From assembly GCA_017546705.1 (NCBI GenBank), contig JAFYSB010000017.1:1-36022 (forward strand): 36,022 nucleotides of DNA, in the 5' to 3' direction. The DNA comes from Paludibacteraceae bacterium. Lineage in GTDB: Bacteria; Bacteroidota; Bacteroidia; Bacteroidales; Paludibacteraceae. Below the pieces are notes generated by a model, which saw nothing but the letters and a program-made list of their open reading frames with translations, did no database searches and was not told the DNA's origin. Below are positions 1 through 8,076 of this stretch, in pieces. Both the position numbers and the translations under genes were made by a program. How positions within the stretch are numbered: position 1 is the first letter of the stretch; each line of letters begins with the position of its first letter.

Positions 1-117
1 ACCTGCGTGCTAAATTTCCTCTTAGCTTTTCTTCCGCAGAGGAATAATAGGGGAAAAGTATTTTTTGACGTGTTGTAGAGAAATTTGCAATGGCGATTTC
101 CGAAATGATGATTACGA

Positions 118-813
118 TTATTTCGCTATTAACGGACAAAGCGCAAATAGCTCTAACGCAGACGCTGCTTCAGGAATGAGTTGCTCACGAGCAAAGTTCT
201 TGGATTGATTGTCCAACAATACTTCGCCTAATCCCTGCATCAACATGCGTGAACTATACGAGCGCACTTTAGCTGCACATTGTTGCGCATACTCGCTAAC
301 CGACATACCTGTACGCAGTTGCACAATCTCTGCATTAATCTCTGTACGATTTTGCAAAAAGAACCACACATCGTAGATGTCACGAGGTGTAATGCGTTCG
401 CCTAATGCACACAATTTATGTGCAAACATATCCGATAGCGTCATCACCCGAATATCCGTACCAAGCAACGAACGCACCTCATAATGATTAGGGTACTCGC
501 GATTGCTAACTTCCACTTTCAACATTCGTTCGCCTCTACCATAGTTGAGCACCAAGATTGGACCATAAAATTTCATTGCTTCATCATCAATCGTGCCAAA
601 TTTGAGCAGTAAGTTGTGCAACTCGTTGTACACATATTCCGTTTTAGAAGCGTCTAATAGATTAAAATCCAAATCGGTAGAGAAACGCGAGAGATTATGG
701 AACATCATCAGCGATGTGCCACCTTTGAAAGCAAGCAGTTGGCTGAGTTGAGGATGACGAAAGATAGCAAGCAGCACTTGCATCATGTAGTAGCGATGTT
801 TGTTGGTATCCAT
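118..813 (-). CDS. AbiEii/AbiGii-family nucleotidyltransferase toxin
   Basis: This 231-residue protein has the signature of the AbiEii nucleotidyltransferase family, the toxin half of type IV AbiE toxin-antitoxin and abortive-infection systems. The visible motifs are GGTSL at residues 31-35 (the glycine-serine nucleotide-binding motif) and the metal-binding pair D47-x-D49 in STDLDF. Family members transfer nucleotides to RNA targets; the target of this one cannot be told from sequence. It is shorter than streptococcal AbiEii (about 300 residues, from memory) and matches the compact Bacteroidota forms. It starts 4 bp after the stop of the upstream AbiEi-like gene, so the two are co-transcribed, antitoxin first. 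Nothing recognisable lies in bases 1-117 downstream of its stop. The family call is firm; activity is inferred. Confidence 0.88.
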   Translation of the reverse strand: MDTNKHRYYMMQVLLAIFRHPQLSQLLAFKGGTSLMMFHNLSRFSTDLDFNLLDASKTEYVYNELHNLLLKFGTIDDEAMKFYGPILVLNYGRGERMLKVEVSNREYPNHYEVRSLLGTDIRVMTLSDMFAHKLCALGERITPRDIYDVWFFLQNRTEINAEIVQLRTGMSVSEYAQQCAAKVRSYSSRMLMQGLGEVLLDNQSKNFAREQLIPEAASALELFALCPLIAK

Positions 814-817
814 AGTA

Positions 818-1378
818 TTATTGTTTGAGTAACGCTTCTACACGTTTGGTTAGTATCTTTGAATTATATGTTGGCAATATCTGTCGAATCAAATCTTTGT
901 TCAACGGATGCAGATTATCAAAATAGCATTGCCCTGCGCTAAGATAAACCATATCCAAGAATGCACGCTCTGGCGTAGCAATAGCAATATTGTCGCGTTG
1001 CTCAATGCCCAACATATTTGCCCATATCATCGGATTAATCTTGCGGAATACATACGCACGGCCATCTACCTCAATGGTGCGATTTTGGTAACTGATACAA
1101 GTAATCTCCGAACTATATTGGAAGGTAACGCCTGCACGAGCCAATACGTATTCCAATGATATATATGACGGACTAAGCAGCGTGCAAGCCATTTCTTGTT
1201 CGTTGTATTTTGGCATTGCGTAGATGCCTTTGCGAGGATTATGAAGTACTCCTTTTTTAGCATAATACATGAGTGATCGAGATAGAGATTCCCTATCGCG
1301 TGTGTCGTCTTTTAGCGCCAACCATTGTGGCGTAAAGACTGTTCGTGAGTTTGATAATATTGTGCTTAAAACATCCAT
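818..1378 (-). CDS. AbiEi-type antitoxin / transcriptional regulator
   Basis: This 186-residue protein begins with a winged-helix-like segment (about residues 1-55, including SRSLMYYAKKGVLHNPRKGIY) typical of AbiEi antitoxins. The rest resembles the AbiEi C-terminal domain, with IATPERAFLDMVYL around residue 135. In known AbiE systems AbiEi represses its own promoter and neutralises AbiEii without stable complex formation (type IV). The gene lies directly upstream of the AbiEii-like gene with a 4-bp gap. The start at 1378 fits a promoter whose -7 element is at 1418-1425. Family assignment rests on the partner, the length and the N-terminal helix-turn-helix pattern. Confidence 0.8.
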   Translation of the reverse strand: MDVLSTILSNSRTVFTPQWLALKDDTRDRESLSRSLMYYAKKGVLHNPRKGIYAMPKYNEQEMACTLLSPSYISLEYVLARAGVTFQYSSEITCISYQNRTIEVDGRAYVFRKINPMIWANMLGIEQRDNIAIATPERAFLDMVYLSAGQCYFDNLHPLNKDLIRQILPTYNSKILTKRVEALLKQ

Positions 1379-1417
1379 TGTGAGCTATAACTGCAAATAA
1401 TTTGTACTTTCAGCGCA

Positions 1418-1449
1418 CAAAGGTACAACAAAAAATGCATATACGCAAA
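1418..1449 (-). promoter_or_regulatory. Promoter of the AbiE operon
   Basis: Read on the minus strand, TTTG (1446-1449) and TACCTTTG (1418-1425) are separated by 20 bp. This matches the Bacteroidota primary-sigma promoter (TTTG, 19-20 bp, TAnnTTTG). It would start transcription roughly 30 bases upstream of the AbiEi start codon. Confidence 0.7.
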
Positions 1450-1546
1450 TATTGTGGCAAAAAAATGATGGTTTCTCTATCTTACGGGGAAAGCGGTCTG
1501 ATAAGCAACAGCCATTTCAAGATATAACTGATGTGGTCAGGTGTGT

Positions 1547-1915
1547 TTATGCTACCTCTTTGCCAAAGGGAAGGAGAGAGGCAAGGGCGAGTTTGAAATG
1601 TTGCATCCCCCATGGGATGCCAATAATCGTGCAACAGAGGATAAGTCCGAAGGTGAGATGCGTGAGTGCGATTTCCCACCAACCAAGTATAATCCACAAG
1701 ATATTGAAGATTATCTGCAAGCAACCTCCATCGTTGGCAGTTGACACCAACTCATGACCAAAAGGCCATAAAGACAATGTGCCAATCTTGAAGAGTTGTA
1801 CTCCAAAAGGAATACCAATGATGGTAATGCAAAGCAATAGACCAGCTATCCAATACATCAAAGCCGTGATGAATCCGCCACAAATGAGCCAAATGAGATT
1901 GCCGAGAAATTTCAT
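1547..1915 (-). CDS. YccF-domain inner-membrane protein
   Basis: This 122-residue, very hydrophobic protein contains two tandem YccF domains. Each repeats the pattern of a glycine-rich hydrophobic helix followed by a TIIGIPxGxQxFKxxxxSLxPFG motif: the first copy has IIGIPFGVQLFKIGTLSLWPFG at about residues 32-53, the second IIGIPWGMQHFKLALASLLPFG near the C-terminus. YccF proteins are small inner-membrane proteins of unknown biochemical function. It begins 12 bp downstream of the NrnA-like stop and is probably co-transcribed with it from the promoter at 3020-3051. Confidence 0.88.
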   Translation of the reverse strand: MKFLGNLIWLICGGFITALMYWIAGLLLCITIIGIPFGVQLFKIGTLSLWPFGHELVSTANDGGCLQIIFNILWIILGWWEIALTHLTFGLILCCTIIGIPWGMQHFKLALASLLPFGKEVA

Positions 1916-1927
1916 ATGTAGATGGGT

Positions 1928-3001
1928 TTAGTCGGTTTTTAAGTACTTGGTATAGTTGTCTAAGAAACGTTGTACGGCTTCGGGGAGCGGTCCATAGAAC
2001 TCGCCACCAGCAGCATTGGCATGTCCTCCGCCGGCAAAAATCTCCTGTGCAAAGACATTGACAGGGCGATTGCCTTGACTGCGGAATGAGAGTTTGATCT
2101 TGGTCTTGATTCCGCCATTTTTCGCCATTTCATCGGGAGTTGCCTTATCTTCGCGCATGAAAACAGAATAGTGAATATCCTTGCTCTGGAGTGGCATATT
2201 GACAATACCCTCAGCGTCGCCTTTCTGGAAATTGAAACGATATAGCTCTTTGCGACTCAAGTAGATGAGTGCCGTGTGATGTTCGGGGAAAACGCGCATT
2301 TTTTGGTAGAGGCAATAGCCTACCAATTTGACGCGATCAACAGAGTATTGATTGAAAACTGCATTGTAGATGGCATCTTTGTCTGCTCCCGCAGCAATGA
2401 GTTGGGCTATCATTCCGTAGATTTGTGGTCGGTTGGAATTATAGGAGAAATTGCCCGTGTCGGTCATGAGCCCTGTGTAGAGGCAAGTAGCGATATCAGT
2501 TGACAGTTGACAGTTGGCAGTTGGCAGTTGACAGTTGAGAGTTGACAGTTGAGAGTTGAGAGTTGAGAGTAGATTGTGTACTAACTCACAAGTGGATGAT
2601 GCTTCTGGTACAGAGATCATAGCATCTGCGAAATTAGTAGGGTGTAGATGGTGGTCAATCATGAGCTTTGGACAAGTGAGCATGAGCATCTTATCGCCCA
2701 ATGGCCCAATGCGTTTAGGGTCGTTGAAATCGGTACAAATTACAAGATCGGCTTGCTCAATGAATGCGTTGGATTGGGAGGTTTGCACGTCATACACGAG
2801 CACATCGCTTGCCCCAGGCATCCACGCCAGGAAATCGGGAAAAGCATTGGGAACGATGACTTGCGCTTGTTTGCCAAGTGACTTAAGATAGTGGTAGATG
2901 CCCAAACTGCTACCCATCGCATCGCCATCGGGTGATTGGTGGGTGAAGATAGCAATGGTGGTGGCATTTTGGATATAAGCAAGGATTGTGTTCATAGCCA
3001 T
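1928..3001 (-). CDS. nrnA: DHH-family phosphoesterase, NrnA-type oligoribonuclease / pAp phosphatase
   Basis: This is a DHH/DHHA1 phosphoesterase of about 357 residues. NrnA enzymes degrade very short RNA oligomers and dephosphorylate 3'-phosphoadenosine 5'-phosphate. The N-terminal metal motif THQSPDGDAMGSSLG (H21, D25, D27), ICTDFNDPKRIG, and MIDHHLHP (the DHH motif) are all present, as is a C-terminal DHHA1 region ending in GGGHANAAGGEF. The frame is open further upstream to 3271, but a promoter -7 element at 3020-3027 would place the transcript start near 3013, so ATG 3001 (or 2995) is the likely start. Oddly, a tandem 7-bp repeat (2499-2568) is read in frame as a low-complexity insert rich in S, T, L, N and Q at residues 145-168, in what is normally a variable loop before CLYTGLMTDTGNFSY. 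Gain or loss of one unit would shift the frame. Confidence 0.9.
   Translation of the reverse strand: MAMNTILAYIQNATTIAIFTHQSPDGDAMGSSLGIYHYLKSLGKQAQVIVPNAFPDFLAWMPGASDVLVYDVQTSQSNAFIEQADLVICTDFNDPKRIGPLGDKMLMLTCPKLMIDHHLHPTNFADAMISVPEASSTCELVHNLLSTLNSQLSTLNCQLPTANCQLSTDIATCLYTGLMTDTGNFSYNSNRPQIYGMIAQLIAAGADKDAIYNAVFNQYSVDRVKLVGYCLYQKMRVFPEHHTALIYLSRKELYRFNFQKGDAEGIVNMPLQSKDIHYSVFMREDKATPDEMAKNGGIKTKIKLSFRSQGNRPVNVFAQEIFAGGGHANAAGGEFYGPLPEAVQRFLDNYTKYLKTD
2499..2568 (+). repeat. Heptanucleotide tandem repeat (10 units) inside nrnA
   Basis: Ten contiguous 7-bp units follow GTTGACA with variants GTTGGCA and GTTGAGA, and the array ends with GT at 2569-2570. Unit order on the plus strand is ACA, ACA, GCA, GCA, ACA, AGA, ACA, AGA, AGA, AGA after the common GTTG. 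Seven is not a multiple of three, so a change of one or two units would break the nrnA reading frame, while a change of three would preserve it. At the present count the frame is intact. Confidence 0.97.
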
Positions 3002-3019
3002 TTGTACATATTTCGAGTG

Positions 3020-3051
3020 CAAAGGTACGATAAAATTTGCGCATGTGCAAA
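3020..3051 (-). promoter_or_regulatory. Promoter of the nrnA-yccF operon
   Basis: On the minus strand, TTTG at 3048-3051 and TACCTTTG at 3020-3027 are separated by 20 bp, matching the Bacteroidota consensus. The predicted transcript start is only 10-20 bases upstream of the chosen nrnA start codon. The -33 element lies within a near-palindrome (3033-3054). Confidence 0.72.
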
Positions 3052-3054
3052 TTT
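3033..3054. promoter_or_regulatory. Near-palindrome in the divergent nrnA/parvulin promoter region
   Basis: A 22-bp sequence with arms AAATTTGCGCA and TGTGCAAATTT is an inverted repeat with only one mismatched base pair, and it overlaps the minus-strand -33 element. Its right half, ATGTGCAAATTT (3043-3054), recurs exactly at 3124-3135 in the spacer of the plus-strand promoter. Two copies placed over two divergent promoters suggest a shared operator; no cognate regulator is identified. Confidence 0.45.
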
Positions 3055-3116
3055 CCAACAAGAAGGGTATGATGGATAGATAAAATCTATCTTTTGTAAA
3101 AAAAAGTGTTCGATTT

Positions 3117-3148
3117 CTTGCATATGTGCAAATTTTGTAGTACCTTTG
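3117..3148 (+). promoter_or_regulatory. Promoter of the parvulin-gldG operon
   Basis: CTTG (3117-3120) and TACCTTTG (3141-3148) are separated by 20 bp, close to the Bacteroidota consensus. The transcript would begin near 3155, leaving a leader of about 60 bases before the ATG at 3214. The exact 12-mer ATGTGCAAATTT lies in the spacer. Confidence 0.7.
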
Positions 3149-3213
3149 CGCGCTATTTATGTGGCAACGTGTGGCAAAACTACGGCAAAAAATAATTAAC
3201 AAAACATACAACA

Positions 3214-4992
3214 ATGAAAAAAACAATTTTATCAATCGTGTTAGCAAGTGCAAGCTTATTGGGTATTGCACAAGAGGACAAAGTCCTGATGACCATCAAT
3301 GGCGAGGACATTATGGCATCTGAATTCTTGTATATCTACGAGAAGAACAACCAAGAGACAAGTTTGGAGAAAAAGACCATGGACGAGTACTTGGATTTGT
3401 TTGTTAACTTCAAGTTGAAAGTGACTGAAGCCATGGCTCAAGGTGTGGATACCACCGAGGCATTTAAGAAGGAGTTGGCGGGGTATCGCGCCCAAGCGAC
3501 ACCAAAATATTTGCAAGATAATGATGCTATTGATAGTTTGGTAGTGTTGAGTTATAATCGCATGGCAAAGATTCGTAAGGCATCGCATATCGCCGTACAA
3601 TGCCCAATGGATGCAGATTCTGCGACTGTGGCAGCAGCTGAGGCGAAGATCAATGAGTTGCGTGAGCGTGTGACCGTAGGTTTGCCAAAAGAGGTGAAGA
3701 AAGGTCGCAAGAAAGTGACCGTATGTGAGCCAGAGGGTTTTGCAGAAGTGGCTGTACTGTACTCGGAGGAGCCATCTGCAAAGCAAACCAAAGGTGCGTT
3801 GGGGTGGATTCAACCATTCCGCTATGTTTATTCGTTTGAAGATGCGGTATATACCACTCCAGTAGGCGAGGTGACTCCAGTATTCCGTAGCCCATATGGT
3901 TTCCACATTGCGAAAGTGGAAGGTGAGCGCGATTTTGAGGAGGTAAGAGCTTCGCATATCATGAAGATGACCCCAATGGGTGATATTCAACGTATGGCAG
4001 ATGCGCAAGTGGCTATGGATAGCATTTATCAATTGGCTATTCAAGATACTACGGACTTTGCCGCCTTGGCACAGGCCAACTCGGAAGATCGTGGTTCGGC
4101 GATGCGCGGTGGCGACTTGGGTTGGTTTGGTCGTGGCGCGATGGTACAGCCATTTGAGGATATTACTTTCGACTTGGAGATTGGTGCAATCAGCAAGCCA
4201 TTCCAAACACGTTTTGGTATTCATATCTCGAAATTGCATGAGAAACGCGGCATTCAACCATTGGATAGCATGCGTGCTCAAATCTTGCGTCAAGTGCAAC
4301 GCGACCAACGTATGCAGATTGCAGAACAAAGTTTTATCAACAAGACTCGCGCAGCGTACAATTTGCCTGCCGAGATGAGTGATGCGGATGTGAAAGCCTA
4401 TGCTGACGCCCACTTGGAAGAGAAATATGCGGATTTGCGCAACTTGGTGAAAGAGTATCACGATGGTATCTTGCTGTTTGATGTTTCGTTGCGCGAGGTA
4501 TGGGACAAGGCTAACCAAGATACAGAGGGCTTGGCAGCCTATTTCAAGGCAAACAAGAAGAACTACACCTGGGAGGCACCACGCTATAAGGGAAGCATCA
4601 TCTATGCGAAGAACGAAGTAGCTGCTAAGGCTGCTAAGCAAATCGTTAAGAGTGCTCATCCAGACTCCGTGTTGAGCTACTTGAATCAACGTGTGAACGT
4701 GGATAGCGTGATGTACGTTCGCGTGGAGCGTGGTATTTGGGAAGCAGGCAAAAATTCGGCAGTGGATAAATATGGCTTCAAAAGCAAAGCTGCCGAATAT
4801 ACTCCAAGCGAGGAGTTCCCAATCGTAGTGCCTGTGGGTAAGGTGATTAAGAGTCCTCAAGAGTACACCGATGAGCGTGCGAAGGTGACAACCGACTACC
4901 AAGATTATTTGGAGAAGGCATGGATAAAGACTTTGCGTGAGAAATATCCTGTGGTAATCAACGAGGAAGTTTGGGCAGAGATTAAGCAATAA
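3214..4992 (+). CDS. Periplasmic peptidylprolyl isomerase with two parvulin domains (SurA-like)
   Basis: This 592-residue exported protein has a signal peptide (residues 1-19, ending GIAQ) and an N-terminal SurA-like segment. Two parvulin (PpiC) domains follow, each ending in the typical G-x-LGW block: GALGWIQPFRYVYSFEDAV with SPYGFHIAKV, and RGGDLGWFGRGAMVQPFED with TRFGIHISKL. SurA-type isomerases chaperone outer-membrane barrels through the periplasm. A long C-terminal extension (about residues 385-592) has no motif that I recognise. The ATG start follows a good promoter at 3117-3148. gldG begins 1 bp after its stop, so the two are probably one transcript. Confidence 0.9.
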   Translation: MKKTILSIVLASASLLGIAQEDKVLMTINGEDIMASEFLYIYEKNNQETSLEKKTMDEYLDLFVNFKLKVTEAMAQGVDTTEAFKKELAGYRAQATPKYLQDNDAIDSLVVLSYNRMAKIRKASHIAVQCPMDADSATVAAAEAKINELRERVTVGLPKEVKKGRKKVTVCEPEGFAEVAVLYSEEPSAKQTKGALGWIQPFRYVYSFEDAVYTTPVGEVTPVFRSPYGFHIAKVEGERDFEEVRASHIMKMTPMGDIQRMADAQVAMDSIYQLAIQDTTDFAALAQANSEDRGSAMRGGDLGWFGRGAMVQPFEDITFDLEIGAISKPFQTRFGIHISKLHEKRGIQPLDSMRAQILRQVQRDQRMQIAEQSFINKTRAAYNLPAEMSDADVKAYADAHLEEKYADLRNLVKEYHDGILLFDVSLREVWDKANQDTEGLAAYFKANKKNYTWEAPRYKGSIIYAKNEVAAKAAKQIVKSAHPDSVLSYLNQRVNVDSVMYVRVERGIWEAGKNSAVDKYGFKSKAAEYTPSEEFPIVVPVGKVIKSPQEYTDERAKVTTDYQDYLEKAWIKTLREKYPVVINEEVWAEIKQ

Positions 4993-4993
4993 T

Positions 4994-6613
4994 TTGAAAA
5001 AGCTATACCTCATATTGGCGTTGGTGGTGCTGGCAATAATCAATGTGTCAGTAGGATATGTCGTTTGTCGTTGGGATATGACCGACGACAAGCGGTATAG
5101 CATCTCGGAAGCAACCAAAATGCTGTTGCAGGAGTTGGATGAGCCAATAGGGGTGACATTGTTGCTGGATGGTGAACTGAATTCGGGTTTTGTGCGCCTG
5201 AAGAAAGCCACGGAAGAGATGGTGGACGAATTGGGCATTTATGCAGGCGAAGGTCTGCAAATCTTGCCTGCCACGGAGGAACTAACGAAGCAGTTTACAC
5301 CTACGGTAATCCATGAGCGGACTCATAAGGGACAAACTGCGCAAACCACGGTGTATCCGTACGCAGTAGTGAGTTACAAGGGCAAAAGTGCAGCCGTACA
5401 ACTCCTGAAGAATCAGCGTGGGTTGCGCGGCGAGGAAAACCTGAATCATAGCATTGAGAATCTCGAGTATGCGTTTGTGGACGCTATTCGCAGTCTGACC
5501 CAGACGAGGGTGGAGAAAATCGCCTTCCTAGAAGGTCATGGCGAGTTGGATGAACGATATGTATATGATTTGACGCAGGCTCTGGCTCAATACTACCAAG
5601 TGGATCGAGGTGTATTAGGGTTGCAGACAGGTGTGCTGGATGCGTATAAGGTGGTGATTATTGCTGATCCACAAACAGCATTTAGCGAAACGGACAAATA
5701 CATTCTGGATCAATATCTGATGCAAGGTGGTAGCATCTTGTGGGTGGTGAATGGTGTGCAGTTTTCGGACGATTACCTCAGTACGCAGGGTATGACCCCT
5801 ATTGTGGCATTGGATTTGAATATCAACGACATGCTTTTCCGCTACGGAGTTCGGGTGAATCATGGTTTGGTGCAAGACTTGCAATGTATGCCTGTGCCAG
5901 TGGATGTGTCGCAAGACGCGTCGCAGCCCAATTGGCAGCCCATGCCGTGGACGTATGCCCCAATGTTGCTTACCTCTCAGGCATCGCCTATCACACGCAA
6001 TGTGGCTCAAGTGAGCGCGACGATGGCGAGTGCAGTGGACATGGTAGGTGGCGAAGATGGGTTGAAGAAAGAGGTACTATTGGCCACATCGTCGGCAAGT
6101 AAACTGACTGGTGTGCCAGCGAAAGTGGACTTGAGTCTGGGCGTGGATGATGAGCAGAGTTTTGCGTATGCCTTTATCCCTGTGGCTGTGAGTGTGGAGG
6201 GTAGTTTCCCTTCGCTATACGCTCATCAAATGCCACCTGAGGAGCTGGAATTGCACGCTCCGCTGCTGAAACAAAGTCAAGTGACCAAGCAAATCGTGGT
6301 GGCAGCAGGCAGCACGATACGCAATGAATGGCAGCAGGGCAATCCTTTGCCATTGGGCTATGATCGCTATACGCAAATGCAGATGGGCAATCGTGATTTT
6401 ATGGTCAATGCAGTGCTCTATCTTGCGGATGACCAAGGTTGGATGCAGTTGCGCCAAAAGACGTTTACCCTTCGTCTGATCAACGACCAGCGAGCACGCC
6501 AAGCGCGTGTGCAAGCTCAGGTGGTGAGCATCGCGATTCCGCTGGCGATGTTGGCATTGGTGGGAGGTGTTGTGATATTGGTAAGAAGAAAGAAATACGA
6601 AATCAAACGATGA
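4994..6613 (+). CDS. gldG: GldG-type ABC transporter auxiliary protein
   Basis: This 539-residue protein matches GldG (the ABC-type auxiliary family). It has an N-terminal membrane helix (residues 3-23), the family-typical start of the soluble part, RWDMTDDKRYSISEATKMLL, then a long periplasmic region containing FLEGHGELD, and a C-terminal helix (about 508-531) followed by basic residues. In Flavobacterium, GldA, GldF and GldG form an ABC transporter needed for gliding; many non-gliding Bacteroidales keep the genes. The start is TTG at 4994, one base after the upstream stop; no ATG or GTG fits the conserved N-terminus. The permease gene gldF, commonly next to gldG, is not in this window. Confidence 0.85.
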   Translation: MKKLYLILALVVLAIINVSVGYVVCRWDMTDDKRYSISEATKMLLQELDEPIGVTLLLDGELNSGFVRLKKATEEMVDELGIYAGEGLQILPATEELTKQFTPTVIHERTHKGQTAQTTVYPYAVVSYKGKSAAVQLLKNQRGLRGEENLNHSIENLEYAFVDAIRSLTQTRVEKIAFLEGHGELDERYVYDLTQALAQYYQVDRGVLGLQTGVLDAYKVVIIADPQTAFSETDKYILDQYLMQGGSILWVVNGVQFSDDYLSTQGMTPIVALDLNINDMLFRYGVRVNHGLVQDLQCMPVPVDVSQDASQPNWQPMPWTYAPMLLTSQASPITRNVAQVSATMASAVDMVGGEDGLKKEVLLATSSASKLTGVPAKVDLSLGVDDEQSFAYAFIPVAVSVEGSFPSLYAHQMPPEELELHAPLLKQSQVTKQIVVAAGSTIRNEWQQGNPLPLGYDRYTQMQMGNRDFMVNAVLYLADDQGWMQLRQKTFTLRLINDQRARQARVQAQVVSIAIPLAMLALVGGVVILVRRKKYEIKR

Positions 6614-8076
6614 GACTTATGCAACAATTACGTGTCATATACTTATTCATCGCTACAATGATGAGTATTGGGCTATCGGCTCAAGCAATATTGCCCTACC
6701 CTTTGGATACAGTGGATGGGCAAGTGTATTATCGCTATACGGTGGAACGCAGTATAGGATTGTATCGTATTAGCAAGAATTTTGGTGTGAGTCAAGAGGA
6801 AATCCTGCAAGCCAATCCTCATCTGCAGACCACAGGTTTGCGCTATGATGAGGTGATCTTGATTCCTGCGAAGGGATTGGGGACGCAACTGGCAGACTCT
6901 GCGCCTGCAGCAACAGTAGCGGAGGTACCTATGGAGGCACCTGCAGAAGCAAAACCAATCGTTGTCAAAGAGAAAAAAGAATCGATATTGCCGAAGCATA
7001 AACGTCAGAAGTGGCAGCAGGTGGATACAGTGGTAGTAGATACTACAGCCGTTGCAATGGATACTACCATCGTGCAGAAGGATAGTAGTGTGATACGATT
7101 GGCCATGATGTTGCCTTTGCAAGCGGATGCGCTGAAGCGGGACAAGAACATGGACCGCTTCTATGACTATTATGCAGGTGCACTGATTGCTATCAATGAG
7201 GTGCAAGCCACTGGACAAGCAATCGAGGTGCATACGTATGATGTGGGAAAGAATGTGCAAAAAACGACGCAATTGCTGTGTGATAGCACGTGGCAAAAGG
7301 TAGATGCCATCGTAGGTCCAGCATACACGCAACAAGTGGCTGTAGCAGCGGAATATGCCCAAAGAGATAGCACATGGATGTTGGTGCCATTCCTATCGAA
7401 TGTGGCTAGCATAGCGCATAATCCATACTTGCTGCAATTTAATCCTTCGGAACATACAGAAGCCGATACGTTGGCACGCTATTTGGCGCAGTATGGCGAT
7501 AGCGTAAATTGTGTGTTGATTGAAACGAAAGCGGGTGATGTGATACCGTCGGGTATTATGGCATTGCACCAAGCGTTGAAAGCGAAAGGGGTGCCTACCT
7601 CAAGCATTTCGTTGACTGCTATATTAGCAGACTCGCTGGATGGTGCATTCAAGACGGATATGGAGAATATCGTGATCTTCAATACCGAGAAATACAGCAA
7701 CTTGAAGGCCGTGATGCCACACTTGCTGCAAGGACATGCCACTTATCCGATTACGTTGTTCTCGCACTATTCGTGGCAAAATGAGAAGATTATTTTGCCA
7801 CAATTATATACTACGATTTTTAGTGATTCGCTTATGGTGAGCGAGCCATATGAAGCGGTATGGCAACAGTATTTTAATCATACCGTATCTTCTACTCTGC
7901 CACGCTATGACCTGCTGGGCTATGATCAAATGCGGCATTTGCTGCAGCTATTGCAGACTTCTGCTGATAGTATTGCTACGCCAGTGTGGAACGGCTTGCA
8001 GGCCGATATACAATATCATCGCGTATCCCCAGATGGTGGATATGAAAATCGACAGATTCATATTATTCGCAAATGA
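6610..8076 (+). CDS. LysM-domain protein with a type-1 periplasmic-binding fold
   Basis: This 488-residue exported protein has a signal peptide (about 1-27), then a LysM domain for peptidoglycan binding (YYRYTVERSIGLYRISKNFG ... EEILQANPHL ... VILIPAK). A linker rich in A, P and E precedes a region resembling receptor-family ligand-binding proteins: VIRLAMMLPLQ, FYDYYAGALIAINEVQ, DAIVGPAYTQQVAVAAEYA. The arrangement suggests a peptidoglycan-anchored periplasmic protein; no ligand can be inferred. The start at 6610 forms an ATGA overlap with the end of gldG; the frame is open upstream to 6439, but that stretch lies inside gldG. It ends in another ATGA overlap with the next gene, so the block is translationally coupled. 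Confidence 0.82.
   Translation: MRLMQQLRVIYLFIATMMSIGLSAQAILPYPLDTVDGQVYYRYTVERSIGLYRISKNFGVSQEEILQANPHLQTTGLRYDEVILIPAKGLGTQLADSAPAATVAEVPMEAPAEAKPIVVKEKKESILPKHKRQKWQQVDTVVVDTTAVAMDTTIVQKDSSVIRLAMMLPLQADALKRDKNMDRFYDYYAGALIAINEVQATGQAIEVHTYDVGKNVQKTTQLLCDSTWQKVDAIVGPAYTQQVAVAAEYAQRDSTWMLVPFLSNVASIAHNPYLLQFNPSEHTEADTLARYLAQYGDSVNCVLIETKAGDVIPSGIMALHQALKAKGVPTSSISLTAILADSLDGAFKTDMENIVIFNTEKYSNLKAVMPHLLQGHATYPITLFSHYSWQNEKIILPQLYTTIFSDSLMVSEPYEAVWQQYFNHTVSSTLPRYDLLGYDQMRHLLQLLQTSADSIATPVWNGLQADIQYHRVSPDGGYENRQIHIIRK

Noticed and set aside
2499..2568. CRISPR array
   Set aside because: Units are 7 bp and contiguous, with no spacers and no cas genes nearby.
3002..3271. Longer N-terminus of the nrnA-like gene
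   Set aside because: The extra 90 residues would have to be read through both divergent promoters and are not protein-like; the conserved N-terminus begins at 3001 or 2995.
3256..5238. A 660-codon open frame on the minus strand
   Set aside because: It lies entirely opposite the parvulin gene and the start of gldG, has no recognisable motif, and its composition (rich in C, H, L, I) is that of a shadow frame. It reflects codon bias of the real genes.
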